From Streptomyces violaceoruber (lineage in GTDB: Bacteria > Actinomycetota > Actinomycetes > Streptomycetales > Streptomycetaceae), in NCBI GenBank assembly GCA_000720805.1, contig JODI01000006.1, positions 106,500 to 170,499 on the forward strand: a stretch of DNA of 64,000 nucleotides, read 5' to 3'. Made by a program: the position numbers and the translations under genes. Below are positions 7,691-18,112 of the stretch, in pieces. The notes under the pieces are model-generated. The model was given only the letters and a program-made list of their open reading frames with translations, was not told the origin of the DNA and did not search any database. Numbering within the stretch: position 1 is the stretch's first letter; the number at the start of each line of letters is the position of its first letter.

Positions 7691-8866
7691 GTGACGCGGA
7701 TTCTCGTCATCGGCGGCGGAATCGCCGGTACGGCGACGGCGGTGGCCCTGCGCAAGGCGGGCATCCAGGTCCGCGTGTACGAGGCGCATCCCGACTCGGC
7801 CGAGGACATCGGCGCGTTCCTCACCCTCGCCGGCAACGGCATGCGCGCCCTCGCCCAGCTCGACGCCTCCGCCGCGGTCACCTCGGTCGGCTTTCCGCTG
7901 ACCTCGATGCGCGTGGTCGACCACGCGGGCGCCGAGATCGCGCACGTTCCGCTGGGTGAGCCGGGCGACCCGCGGCTCCGGTACCGCTGTCTGCGCCGCG
8001 GTGACCTCAACACGGCCCTGCAGGCGGAGGCCGCACGCCGCGGCATCGACATCGTCCACGGCGCCCGGCTCGTCTCCGTCGAGGACGGCCCGGGCGGCGT
8101 CACCGCGCACTTCGCCGACGGCAGCACCGCGACCGGTGACCTGCTCGTCGGTGCCGACGGCCTGAGTTCCACCGTGCGCCGGGCCATCGCGCCCGCCACA
8201 CAACCGCGTTACGCGGGCCAGCGCGTCTTCTACGGCTACACGGGCGCCGCGTCCGGGAGCGGACCGGACGCGTGCATCACCATGGTGCGGGGCCGGACGA
8301 TCGCCTTCGGCTGCGCGGTGTCACCCGGCGGGGAGGCCCACTGGTTCGCGCGCGTCACCGGTGAGGCGCTGTCCACCGCCGAGATCGCGCGGGGCCCGGC
8401 CGCCGGGTGGCGCGACCTGCTCGTGCCGTTGCTGCGTGAGGACGCCCCCGCCGCCGTGGACATCGTCGCGGCCGCCACCGGCGACATCCTCGTCACCAAC
8501 GCCACCGAGATCCCGACCGGCGGCCCTTGGCGGGCTTCCCGCACCCTGCTGATCGGCGACGCCGCCCACGCGGCCTCCCCCGCGACCGGGCAGGGCGCCT
8601 CCATGGCGCTGGAGGACGCCGTCGTCCTGGCCAAGTCCCTGCGCGACGCCCCCGACACCGAGACCGCGCTCTCCCTCTACGAGGCGCTGCGCCGCCCGCG
8701 CACCGAGCACAACACCACTGTCAGCGGGAACATCTCCCGCGGCACCCACCCGCCCTCGGGCCCCGCCCGGGGGCCGGCCCCGTCCCGGCCCGGCGACGAG
8801 GACCTCGTACGGCTCCTGGACTGGGACGAGGACCTCATGACCATGCGGCCGATCCAGCAGGCCTGA
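7691..8866 (+). CDS. FAD-dependent aromatic-hydroxylase-type monooxygenase
   Basis: A 391-aa flavoprotein of the PHBH/UbiH superfamily. It has the N-terminal Rossmann motif GGGIAGTATAVALRKAG, the central LLVGADGLSSTVRR (DG motif) and the C-terminal FAD-ribose motif LLIGDAAHAASPATGQGAS. Such enzymes hydroxylate or oxidise small aromatics or natural products using NAD(P)H and oxygen. The GTG at 7691 is used because the Rossmann strand starts immediately after it. The C-terminal 45 residues are proline-rich and end in DEDLMTMRPIQQA. It follows the P450 on the same strand after a 243-bp gap, so the two could act on related substrates, but co-transcription is not shown. Confidence 0.88.
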   Translation: MTRILVIGGGIAGTATAVALRKAGIQVRVYEAHPDSAEDIGAFLTLAGNGMRALAQLDASAAVTSVGFPLTSMRVVDHAGAEIAHVPLGEPGDPRLRYRCLRRGDLNTALQAEAARRGIDIVHGARLVSVEDGPGGVTAHFADGSTATGDLLVGADGLSSTVRRAIAPATQPRYAGQRVFYGYTGAASGSGPDACITMVRGRTIAFGCAVSPGGEAHWFARVTGEALSTAEIARGPAAGWRDLLVPLLREDAPAAVDIVAAATGDILVTNATEIPTGGPWRASRTLLIGDAAHAASPATGQGASMALEDAVVLAKSLRDAPDTETALSLYEALRRPRTEHNTTVSGNISRGTHPPSGPARGPAPSRPGDEDLVRLLDWDEDLMTMRPIQQA

Positions 8867-8915
8867 GGCCGGCCCGCCTTCGGAGGTCGGCTCGCCTTCG
8901 GTGATGGACCCGCCC

Positions 8916-10196
8916 TTACGGAACGCCCAGTTCGAAGAGGGCGTATCCCGCGTACGAGCCGGACGCGACCGCCGTGATGCCGAGCAGCGTGAACAGTGTG
9001 GGCAGACTGAGACCGCGCAGCTTGACGGCGAGCGGGATGAAGAGAGGGAAGGCCGGGAGCAGGTAGCGGGAGACGTTGCCGAAGATCTGCTGGCTGCCCA
9101 GGACCAGGGCGATGGTGAGGACCGGGTAGATGACCAGCACCGCCGGTGGGCGCAGGCGGATCAGGAGAGGGATCACAAGCGCGGCCAGCAGGACGACGGC
9201 CACGGCGATGGTGTCTTCGACGGGATACGCGAAGAGGTAGTCGAAGCGGCCCACCGCTATCGAGGTGAGGACGTTGCCGGTGTGTTCGCCGTAGTCGAAG
9301 GTGTGCGCCCAGGCCCCGGTCTGGAGCGTGAAGTAGCCGCCGAGGTCGCCCATCCGGTTGCCGACCCACAGCAGGTAGCCGACGAGCCCGAGCGGCGCGA
9401 CCGCTATCGCGACCCAGGGGCGGGCGAAGTCGTCCTGTCGGCGGTGGAGCGAGAGCAGCGCGGCGACGGTGAGAGCGGCTATGAGGGCGACAGCGGTGGG
9501 CCGGTTGAGACCTGCGGTGAAGGTGAGGACGCCGGCGGTGAGCCAGCGGTCGTTCATGACGGCGTGGCAGGCCCAGACGGCGAGGGCGACGTACAGGGAT
9601 TCCGAGTAGGCCGACCACTCCATGCCGGAGCCGGGCCAGACGGCCCACAGTCCGGCCGCGGCCAGCCCGGCCCGCCGGCCGCCGAACCGGGCGGTGACGG
9701 CGTGGATGCCGAGGGCGGCGACGAACGAGGCGACGACCGAGACCAGCATGCCCGAGCCGTACAGCCCCAGGCCGGTGCCTTCGGAGACCGTGCGCATCGC
9801 CGCCGGGTAGAGCGGGAAGAACGCCGCCGAGTTCCCTTCGAGGGTGATCAGGCCCTTGGCGCCGGGCACCGGGACCAGCGCGGGGTCGTATCCGTGCGCG
9901 GCGATCTGCTGGTACCACCAGCCGTCCCAGCTCGCCAGCACGTCCCAGGCGTGGGCGCCGCCGCCGAAACGCGGGTCCCTCTTGCGGAAGTCACCGGCGG
10001 AGTCCAGCAGATACATGAAGACGGAGAAGCCGATGAGCTTCAGTACGCCGTACAGCGCCAGTACGGGACCGTAGTACCTGGCCGCGCGGCGCAGGCGCGA
10101 ACGCAGGTCGTCGCCGCGTTCGTCGTCGCGTTCGACGGCGGCGGGACCGAAGGGGCCGACGGCGGTCGGCGCGGGCAGGGTCGTCGTGTCGTTCAT
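8916..10196 (-). CDS. PIG-V-type membrane mannosyltransferase
   Basis: A 426-aa polytopic membrane protein with about ten hydrophobic helices. Near the N-terminus it carries ASWDGWWYQQIAAHGYD followed by FFPLYP, the signature region of PIG-V-like and related GT-C glycosyltransferases, which use a polyprenyl-phosphate sugar donor on the outer face of the membrane. Its ATG overlaps the stop of the upstream GT2-GtrA gene (ATGA at 10193-10196), so the two are translationally coupled. The GT2 protein would make a polyprenyl-phosphate sugar and this protein would transfer it to an external acceptor. The acceptor (lipid or protein) is unknown. Confidence 0.85.
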   Translation of the reverse strand: MNDTTTLPAPTAVGPFGPAAVERDDERGDDLRSRLRRAARYYGPVLALYGVLKLIGFSVFMYLLDSAGDFRKRDPRFGGGAHAWDVLASWDGWWYQQIAAHGYDPALVPVPGAKGLITLEGNSAAFFPLYPAAMRTVSEGTGLGLYGSGMLVSVVASFVAALGIHAVTARFGGRRAGLAAAGLWAVWPGSGMEWSAYSESLYVALAVWACHAVMNDRWLTAGVLTFTAGLNRPTAVALIAALTVAALLSLHRRQDDFARPWVAIAVAPLGLVGYLLWVGNRMGDLGGYFTLQTGAWAHTFDYGEHTGNVLTSIAVGRFDYLFAYPVEDTIAVAVVLLAALVIPLLIRLRPPAVLVIYPVLTIALVLGSQQIFGNVSRYLLPAFPLFIPLAVKLRGLSLPTLFTLLGITAVASGSYAGYALFELGVP

Positions 10197-11524
10197 GCGG
10201 CCGTGGACCCCGTCCCGCGACGACGGGCGGGGAACACCCACGCCCGCAGGAGCAGGAACCGCAGGAGGGTCGCGGCCAGGTTGGCGGCGACGAGGACCAC
10301 GAGCTCCGTGGGCCGCGCGGGCCGCGGGTCCACATCGTGCAGCACGGCGAGGGAGCCGCTGGTGAGGGCCAGGCCGACCAGGAAGACCAGCAGGCCCTTG
10401 GCCTGGTGGCGCAGGGCACCGCCACGGCCGCGCAGCCCGAAGGTGAGCCGGCGGTTCGCGGCCGTGTTGGCGACCGCGCACACCAGCAGGGCCAGCGCGT
10501 TGGCTGCCTGAGGTCCCGCCGGCGGCCGCAACACCGCGTACAGCAGCACATATCCGAGAGTGCTCACGGCGCCCACGGCGCCGAAGCGCAGCAACTGGCC
10601 GGCCAGGCCGGTGCCCGCGTGGTCGGCGGTGGCGCGGCGCAGTCCGGCCGTCGACAGGGTGCCGCGGGCCAGATCACGGCCGATCCTCGCGATGCCGCGC
10701 AGATCTGCCAGGGCGGTGGCGAGGAGGTCGACCCGGCTGTCGGGGTCGTCGACCCAGTCGACCGGCACCTCGTGGATGCGCAGCCCCGCCCGCTCGGCTA
10801 TCACGAGCAGTTCGGTGTCGAAGAACCACCCCGAGTCCTTGACGAGGGGCAGCAGCCGCTCGGCGACATCGCGCCGCACCGCCTTGAAACCGCACTGGGC
10901 GTCGGAGAAGCCCACGGCGAGGGCCGAGCGCAACAGGACGTTGTAGCAGCGGGAGATGACCTCCCGCTTGGGGCCGCGCACCACCCGGGAACCACGGGCC
11001 AGCCGGGTGCCGATGGCGATGTCGGAGTGGCCGGAGATCAGCGGGGCGACCAGCGGCAGCAGCGCCGTCAGCTCGGTCGACAGGTCCACGTCCAGGTACG
11101 CGAGCACGGGCGCCCGCGACCCCGACCACGCCGCGTGCAGCGCCCCGCCCCGTCCCTTCTCGGGCAGCCGCAGCCACTGCGCCTCCGGCAGCTCGGCGGC
11201 CAACCGGGCCGCGATCCGCGGGGTTTCGTCGGTGCTGGCGTTGTCCGCGACGGTGATGCGGAACGGGTAGGGGAAGGTCTCGCGCAGGTGTGTGTGGAGC
11301 CGCCGTACGCTCCGTTCCAGGTCCGCCTCCTCGTTGAACACGGGGACGACGACGTCCAGGACGGGCTCGCCGGGGGGCGCCGACACCGGTGCGCGCAGCG
11401 GCAGTCGGCCCATCAGGGGGACCGTCGGATGGCCCGTCGAACGGTTCGTCGAGCGGTCCGTCGAGCGGTCCGTCGGGTGATCAATGGAGTGGCCTTTCAC
11501 TGTGGCCGACTCGGATTTCGTCAC
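10193..11524 (-). CDS. GT2 glycosyltransferase fused to GtrA flippase-like domain
   Basis: About 443 aa. The GT2 domain comes first, with LDVVVPVFNEEADLERSV, TVADNASTDET, LAYLDVDLSTE (DxD metal site) and a DAQCGFKA acceptor motif, as in DPM1/Ppm1-type polyprenyl-phosphate sugar synthases. A GtrA domain of four membrane helices follows, starting near LLRFGAVGAVSTLGYV. The fusion implies synthesis and translocation of a polyprenyl-linked sugar, feeding the coupled PIG-V-type transferase. The start is uncertain. GTG 11524 is listed, GTG 11569 is upstream, and ATG 11413 would remove a low-complexity N-terminal stretch encoded by 12-bp repeats (DRST units). Confidence 0.85.
   Translation of the reverse strand: MTKSESATVKGHSIDHPTDRSTDRSTNRSTGHPTVPLMGRLPLRAPVSAPPGEPVLDVVVPVFNEEADLERSVRRLHTHLRETFPYPFRITVADNASTDETPRIAARLAAELPEAQWLRLPEKGRGGALHAAWSGSRAPVLAYLDVDLSTELTALLPLVAPLISGHSDIAIGTRLARGSRVVRGPKREVISRCYNVLLRSALAVGFSDAQCGFKAVRRDVAERLLPLVKDSGWFFDTELLVIAERAGLRIHEVPVDWVDDPDSRVDLLATALADLRGIARIGRDLARGTLSTAGLRRATADHAGTGLAGQLLRFGAVGAVSTLGYVLLYAVLRPPAGPQAANALALLVCAVANTAANRRLTFGLRGRGGALRHQAKGLLVFLVGLALTSGSLAVLHDVDPRPARPTELVVLVAANLAATLLRFLLLRAWVFPARRRGTGSTAA
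11436..11483. repeat. Imperfect 12-bp tandem repeats at the start of the GT2 gene
   Basis: Four consecutive 12-mers (GTCGAACGGTTC, GTCGAGCGGTCC twice, GTCGGGTGATCA) encode repeated Asp-Arg-Ser-Thr in the GT2 frame. The low-complexity peptide precedes the catalytic domain. It is either an unstructured N-terminal tail or untranslated leader if the true start is at 11413. Confidence 0.6.
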
Positions 11525-11640
11525 GTTATGTCCGTGTCTGTGGTCTGTCGCAGGGCATGCCGAAGTCACGCACGGCGTGGTGCGACGGGTGAGCGGAGAT
11601 CTGTGGTGAGGCGGAAGTCGTGCCGGTTACGGCTTGTCGG

Positions 11641-12153
11641 TCAGGGGGTGGGCGGCGGGGAGAGCGTCGCCTCCGAGGTGGGCGGCGGGGTGGTCACGGA
11701 GCTGTCCGGACTCGAGGGAACCCTCGTCGAACTCCCGGGCGTGGCAGGCATGTCGGTCGTGGCCCCGCTTCCTTCGACGGGCGTGGTCGGCATGTGGGAC
11801 GGCGTCCCGCCCCCGCCGGCGGTCGCGTCGGCGGTTCCCGTGGGGGGTGGCATGGACGGCTCGGTCGGGGACCCGTCCGGCACCCGGGTCGCGGAGGAGC
11901 TCGGGGCCGGGCTCGTCGCGGGCCTCGGCAGCGGTGCCTGCGGCCTCGTCTCGACGGTGTCGTGGGGCAGCAGGAGGAAGCCGAGACCGAGTCCCGCGAC
12001 GGCCAGGGCGGAGCCGACGGCCCGTTGAGCCACGCGGGCGCGGTGCCGGGCCCGGACGCCGGACCGCAGGCGCCGCTGATGCTGCGGCCCGAACGGGGTG
12101 TGTTCCTGGGAGTCGCGCATCATCCGCGCCAACTCCCCTTCGAAGTGATCCAT
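11641..12153 (-). CDS. Membrane-anchored putative anti-sigma/regulatory partner of the ECF sigma factor
   Basis: A 170-aa protein. It has a short cytoplasmic N-terminus (MDHFEGELARMMRDSQEHTP and a basic segment), one transmembrane helix (VGSALAVAGLGLGFLLL, about residues 50-66), then about 100 residues rich in Pro, Ser and Thr that should lie outside the membrane. The gene starts 10 bp after the stop of the SigE-family ECF sigma gene, the usual place for a cognate membrane anti-sigma factor. There is no zinc-finger HxxxCxxC motif, so it is not a ZAS-type anti-sigma factor. The role is inferred from topology and neighbourhood only. Confidence 0.65.
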   Translation of the reverse strand: MDHFEGELARMMRDSQEHTPFGPQHQRRLRSGVRARHRARVAQRAVGSALAVAGLGLGFLLLPHDTVETRPQAPLPRPATSPAPSSSATRVPDGSPTEPSMPPPTGTADATAGGGGTPSHMPTTPVEGSGATTDMPATPGSSTRVPSSPDSSVTTPPPTSEATLSPPPTP

Positions 12154-12163
12154 GGCCTCCCTT

Positions 12164-12670
12164 TCACCCCACCGGCTCGATGACATCGGCCAGGATCTTC
12201 CGCAGCCGGGCCACGCCCCGCGAGGCGTGGGACCGGGCCGTGCCCACGGGACACCCCAACACCTCCGCGACCTGCTTCTCGGGCAGGTCCTGGTAGTAGC
12301 GCAGCACCACCGCGGCACGCTGCCGCGGCGGCAACTGGGCCAGCGCGGCCTCCAGTCGTGAGCGCTCCGCCACCGCGGCGGAGACGTCTCCCGTGTCCGG
12401 CAGGTCGGGCAGTTGCTCGACCGGGCGCTCGCCCCACCAGCGCCGCCGCGCCGAACGGGCCGCCGCACGGGCCAGCACCTTGCGTACGTAGGCCTCCGGT
12501 GCCTCCTCCGCGATCCTGGGCCAGACGAACCAGAGCTTGACCAGGGCCTCCTGGAGCAGGTCCTCGGCACGGTGCCGATCGCCTCCCACGAGGAGACGGG
12601 CGAGGTGGAACAGCGCCGACCAGCGAGCTGCCACGAACCCGTCGAACCCCTCGGCTCGACCCTGCTCCAT
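12164..12670 (-). CDS. ECF RNA polymerase sigma factor (SigE-like family)
   Basis: A 168-aa ECF sigma factor with region 2 (FVAARWSALFHLARLLVGG, then HRAEDLLQEALVKLWFVWPRI) and region 4 (LPPRQRAAVVLRYYQDLPEK, then VAEVLGCPVGTARSHASRG). It matches the actinobacterial SigE-family subgroup of short ECFs. The ATG at 12670 is chosen because region 2 starts about ten residues later. The following membrane protein gene is probably its partner. A perfect dyad TGATCCGGATCA sits at 12751-12762, about 80 bp upstream; its role is unknown. The promoter for this pair should lie in 12671-12800. Confidence 0.9.
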   Translation of the reverse strand: MEQGRAEGFDGFVAARWSALFHLARLLVGGDRHRAEDLLQEALVKLWFVWPRIAEEAPEAYVRKVLARAAARSARRRWWGERPVEQLPDLPDTGDVSAAVAERSRLEAALAQLPPRQRAAVVLRYYQDLPEKQVAEVLGCPVGTARSHASRGVARLRKILADVIEPVG

Positions 12671-13302
12671 CCGCACCGTCCCCGTTCCGACCAGCCCTTC
12701 ACACTGGGAGAAAGACGGTGGGACCCCCACCACGATGCACTGCGCCCCTATGATCCGGATCACACCCGCGTCCGCTCTCCCCTCCCCCGGCTGCCTCAGC
12801 GCTCGGGCGCCGCCGCAACCGCGCCGCGTCCACGGACTCGGTGATCTGTGGGGTGTCGGAGGAGGTCAGACAGCGCGGCCCGTCCGGGGTCGCGGCGACC
12901 AGCTGGGCACAGCCGGGGAGCTTGCCGGGTGTGGCCCGGCACGCCCCCGCACCGCGCCGCTGTCCGGAACCTCGCCGGGCCCGCGGTGTCGCGTCCCGGG
13001 TCCGCCGGTTCGGGGATCGTCGATCCCCTGCCGCCGCTCACGGACCATCGCCCCGTCGACGTCCTTGGTGGCGCGGGCGGGCTCACCTCGCAGCCGTGGT
13101 CCGGCGGCCCGCCGGTGCGGTCAGCGGCTGACGCGGTGTTCGAACTGTTCGTGCAGCGCGGGGTCGTTGGACGGGCCGGGGCGGCGTCGGCGGGGGTGCT
13201 CACGGTGGGCCGGGACCAGCCCGGCGGGACAGGCGGCGCGGACGGCGCCGGCCGCTGTCCGCCCCGCCGACGCGCTCCGCCCGGCGTTCCCCGTCCCCTT
13301 CG
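12671..13302. other. 632-bp intergenic region between pgm and the ECF sigma gene
   Basis: No reading frame here has a recognisable domain, plausible start site or typical Streptomyces codon pattern. The part next to 12671 should hold the sigma-factor promoter, including the dyad at 12751-12762. The remainder is GC-rich, and I see nothing definite in it. Confidence 0.5.
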
Positions 13303-14943
<1,641 letters not shown>

Positions 14944-15435
14944 GCCCGCTCCCACACATCGTTCGACCTACGGTGACGCCCCCATCCTTCCCCGTCACGG
15001 CCCCGTTCCGCGAGTCCGCCGCCCGCACACCGGGGTAACCGCACAGGGAGAAGCGGCTGCCGGTCGGCGGCGGCCACCCTCGGAGCGCGCCGGCTGAACG
15101 ACGAGCGACCGGAATTGTTCCCGACTCGGGCACGGACACCCACGAGTTCCGGACCGGCCGGTCAGCCGTCGACGCCCGGGCACGGGCGCGGGGTGAGGTG
15201 CCGCGAGGTCCGGGGTGGGAGGCGCCCCGCCCGCCGGTCGGCAGCGCCCCTCCCGCAGCGGCGTTCGCCACCCGGTCCCGTCCCCGACTCCCGCACCGGG
15301 CACGACGAGCACACCGGCTCCGGCCGCATGTCCGCCGACCCGCCGACCGGCTCGACGAGTCCCCGCCGCGCACACGGCTCCGGTGCACCCCGGTGTCCCG
15401 GGTTTGAGCTGCGCTGAAGCGTGTACGCGAAAGGC
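14944..15435. other. 492-bp divergent intergenic region (pgm / CYTH-CHAD)
   Basis: No gene is evident. The region lies between divergent genes, so both promoters should be here. The sequence is GC-rich with no clear dyad operator. Confidence 0.45.
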
Positions 15436-16974
15436 ATGGTCCAGTCGACACGAGAGACAGAGCGAAAGTACGCGGCCCCGGCGGCCGACGACACCTCCTG
15501 GCTGCCGGACCTCACCGGCGTGGACGGCATCGCGTCCGTCGTGGACCGGGGCACCGACGACCTCGACGCCGTGTACTACGACACCGTGGATCTGCGTCTG
15601 ACCGGCACCTCGGCCACGCTGCGCCGCAGGACGGGCGGTGCGGACGCGGGCTGGCACCTGAAACTGCCGCTGTCCGGTGACAGCCGGGAGGAAGTACGCG
15701 CCCCGCTCTCCGACACGGTTCCGGACGAGCTGCGTGACCTGGTGATCTCACGGACCCGGGACGCGGAGCTGGTGCCGGTCGTACGCCTGCGCACCGAGCG
15801 CCATCGGCACGAGCTCGTCGACGCCGACGGCAACGCACTGGCCGAGCTGAGCGTCGACGCCGTCGAGGCGGCTTCCCTGCTCGCGGGGGCCACGCGCGCG
15901 TCATGGACGGAACTGGAGGTCGAACTCGCCGAGGACGCCGACCCCCAGGTGCTGAAAACCGTGGACAAGGCACTGCGCAAAGCCGGCGTCGAGCGGGCGT
16001 CCGCGCCGTCCAAGCTCGCCCGGGCGCTGGAAGAGACGGCGGCGGGCGCACCCCGCCTGCCCGACGCGCGCGCCGAGAAGGTGGTCGAAGGCTCGGCCGG
16101 CGATCTGGTCCTCCGGTACCTGGAGCAGCAGGTGCGGACCCTGGTGGACCTCGATCCCGCGGTGCGCCGGAACCGGCCCGACTCGGTGCACGCGATGCGG
16201 GTCGCCTGCCGTCGGCTGCGGAGCGTGCTGCGGTCCTACCGTTCGGTCCTGGACCGCGAGGCGACCGACCCCGTCCGCGAGGAGCTCAAGTGGCTGGCCG
16301 GTGAACTGGGCGCCGAACGCGACCACGAGGTGCTCGAGAAACGGCTCAGCTCGGCTGTCGAGGCCCTCCCGCGGGAACTCGTCCTGGGGCCCGTCACCGC
16401 ACGTCTCCAGGCGTGGCACGTGACCAAGGACGCCGAGGCCCGCACACGCGCACAGGACGCTCTCGCGTCGCCCCGCCACCTGTCCCTGCTGGACTCATTG
16501 GCCGACCTGACCGCACGTCCGCCGCTGCGTCGCAAGGCCGCCCGGAAGCCGAAGGCCGTGCTGGCCAAGGCCGTCCTCGAGGAGTACGACCGGTTCGCCG
16601 GCCGTGTCCGGACGGCCCTGCAGACGCCGCCCGGGGCGGACCGGGACGCGGCGCTCCATCAGGCGCGCAAGGCGGCGAAGAAGGCCCGCTACGCGACGGA
16701 ACCGGCCCGTGCCTCGCTCGGCCGGCCCGCCAAGCGTCTCGGCAAGCGCGTCAAGGCCGTCCAGAAGGTCCTCGGGGACCACCAGGACAGTGTGGTGTCC
16801 CGGGACGAGCTGCGCCGTATGGCGGTGGCGGCGGGCGCGGCGGGTGAGGCGAGCTTCACCTGGGGGCTGCTGTACGGCCGGGAACAGGCGGTGGCCGGCG
16901 AACGGCAGCGAGAGCTGCCGGGGGTGTGGGCCCGCGCGTCGGACCCCGCGCTGCGCAAGGCCTTCAGGGTCTGA
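15436..16974 (+). CDS. CYTH and CHAD domain protein
   Basis: A 512-aa cytosolic protein. The CYTH domain (about residues 1-200) begins with the diagnostic ExExK motif (RETERKYA) and contains YYDTVDLRL, TLRRRTGG, WHLKLPL and further charged strands of the triphosphate tunnel. The CHAD domain (about 225-500) is helical, with conserved basic and histidine motifs SVHAMRVACRRLRSVLRSY, LGAERDHEVL, LHQARKAAKKARYATE and LGDHQDSVV. CHAD domains bind polyphosphate; CYTH domains act on triphosphates or polyphosphate. A role in polyphosphate or triphosphate metabolism is inferred. ATG 15436 fits the domain start, but GTG 15421 is also possible because AAAGG lies too close to the ATG to serve it. Confidence 0.9.
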   Translation: MVQSTRETERKYAAPAADDTSWLPDLTGVDGIASVVDRGTDDLDAVYYDTVDLRLTGTSATLRRRTGGADAGWHLKLPLSGDSREEVRAPLSDTVPDELRDLVISRTRDAELVPVVRLRTERHRHELVDADGNALAELSVDAVEAASLLAGATRASWTELEVELAEDADPQVLKTVDKALRKAGVERASAPSKLARALEETAAGAPRLPDARAEKVVEGSAGDLVLRYLEQQVRTLVDLDPAVRRNRPDSVHAMRVACRRLRSVLRSYRSVLDREATDPVREELKWLAGELGAERDHEVLEKRLSSAVEALPRELVLGPVTARLQAWHVTKDAEARTRAQDALASPRHLSLLDSLADLTARPPLRRKAARKPKAVLAKAVLEEYDRFAGRVRTALQTPPGADRDAALHQARKAAKKARYATEPARASLGRPAKRLGKRVKAVQKVLGDHQDSVVSRDELRRMAVAAGAAGEASFTWGLLYGREQAVAGERQRELPGVWARASDPALRKAFRV

Positions 16975-16985
16975 CGGCGAAAACT

Positions 16986-18062
16986 TCAGCTCTCTTCGGG
17001 CTTGCGCCACATCTCCTCGGGCTCGCGCTGTTTCCGCTCGGCCTCGTGCTGTCTTCTCTCGGGCTCATGTCGGGCCGGACCGGTGTCTCCCGGTGGTGCG
17101 AGGCGTGGTGTGTCGCCTGCCGTGAGGTGTTCCACGACCTCCACCAGCTCCTGGCAGGCCTGCTCCACCGAACGCCTGGTGTTGCGCTGCTCGGTGATCA
17201 CGGCCGAGAGAAGCAGTGCGGTCAGCGCCATGGTGCCGTTGAACGCCTGCAGTTTGATCATGATCTCGATGCGGGTCAGCCTCGCGAAGGGACCGACCTC
17301 CTGGGTCGCGGCGACGGTGGCCATGACGGACGTGAACAGGGCGCACAGCATGCTGCCGACGAGCTGGAAGCGCAGGGCGGCCCAGATCAGCAGCGGGAAG
17401 GCGAGGAACAGCAGGCCGGAAGGGTGGCGCGTGGCCAGCGGTACGACCGCGCAGGCGATGACCGTGAGCACCGCGGCCTCCTTCCAGCGGGCCACCGGCA
17501 AGGGCCGACGGGCGCGGTGCAGCAACAGCAGGAGGGGCGTGACGATCAGGACGCCCATCGCGTCGCCGACCCACCATGCCAGCCACACCTCCCAGAAGTC
17601 GTCCGCGTCGACGCGGTCGGCGAGCCGGAGCATCCAGACGCCCACCGTTGCGCTGATGAGCATGGCCGTGAGGGCGCCCAGGAACACCAGGGCGAGGCCG
17701 TCGCGCAGTCTGCTGAGGTCGGTGCGGAAGCCCACCCGGCGCAGCATGAGGCACGCGCAGACGGGGGCGGCGGTGCTGCCCACCAGGTTGCCGAGCACGT
17801 CGAGCCGCAGTGAGGTGATGTGCAGGACGACGAGCAGGACGCCCAGCGTGATTCCGGGCCACACCCGCAACCCGAAGAACAGCAGGCAGGCCACCGCGAC
17901 GCCCGTGGGCGGCCAGATCGGGGTGAACATCGCGCCCTCGACGACCAGGGGCCGCAGCAGTCCGAGGCGCCCCGCGGCGTAGTAGCAGGCGGCTACCGCC
18001 AGCATCCGGAGGGCGAAGACGCCAGTTCGGCGCAGATCCTCGGTAGCCACCACACCAGCCAT
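16986..18062 (-). CDS. MASE1-domain integral membrane protein
   Basis: A 358-aa protein of about eight membrane helices typical of the MASE1 sensor domain: YYAAGRLGLLRPLV, FTPIWPPTGVAVACLLFFG, then LGVLLVVLHI, GDAMGVLIVTPLLLLL and LLFLAFPLLIWAALRFQ. MASE1 is normally the sensory membrane part of histidine kinases, diguanylate cyclases or phosphatases. Here it ends in a short charged tail (about 60 residues, heptad-like HEAERKQREPEE) with no output domain. The gene starts 50 bp after the SpoIIE phosphatase gene on the same strand, so the pair may act together as a split sensor-phosphatase. Confidence 0.88.
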   Translation of the reverse strand: MAGVVATEDLRRTGVFALRMLAVAACYYAAGRLGLLRPLVVEGAMFTPIWPPTGVAVACLLFFGLRVWPGITLGVLLVVLHITSLRLDVLGNLVGSTAAPVCACLMLRRVGFRTDLSRLRDGLALVFLGALTAMLISATVGVWMLRLADRVDADDFWEVWLAWWVGDAMGVLIVTPLLLLLHRARRPLPVARWKEAAVLTVIACAVVPLATRHPSGLLFLAFPLLIWAALRFQLVGSMLCALFTSVMATVAATQEVGPFARLTRIEIMIKLQAFNGTMALTALLLSAVITEQRNTRRSVEQACQELVEVVEHLTAGDTPRLAPPGDTGPARHEPERRQHEAERKQREPEEMWRKPEES

Positions 18063-18112
18063 GAGACACCGGTGCCGTCGTCCGTGCGAGGCGGGCGGCC
18101 CGCGGTGCCGCC

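Noticed and set aside
12841..13300. Several open frames between the sigma factor and pgm
   Set aside because: All give Arg/Pro/Ala-rich peptides without domains, and frames compete on both strands, which is typical of non-coding GC-rich DNA.
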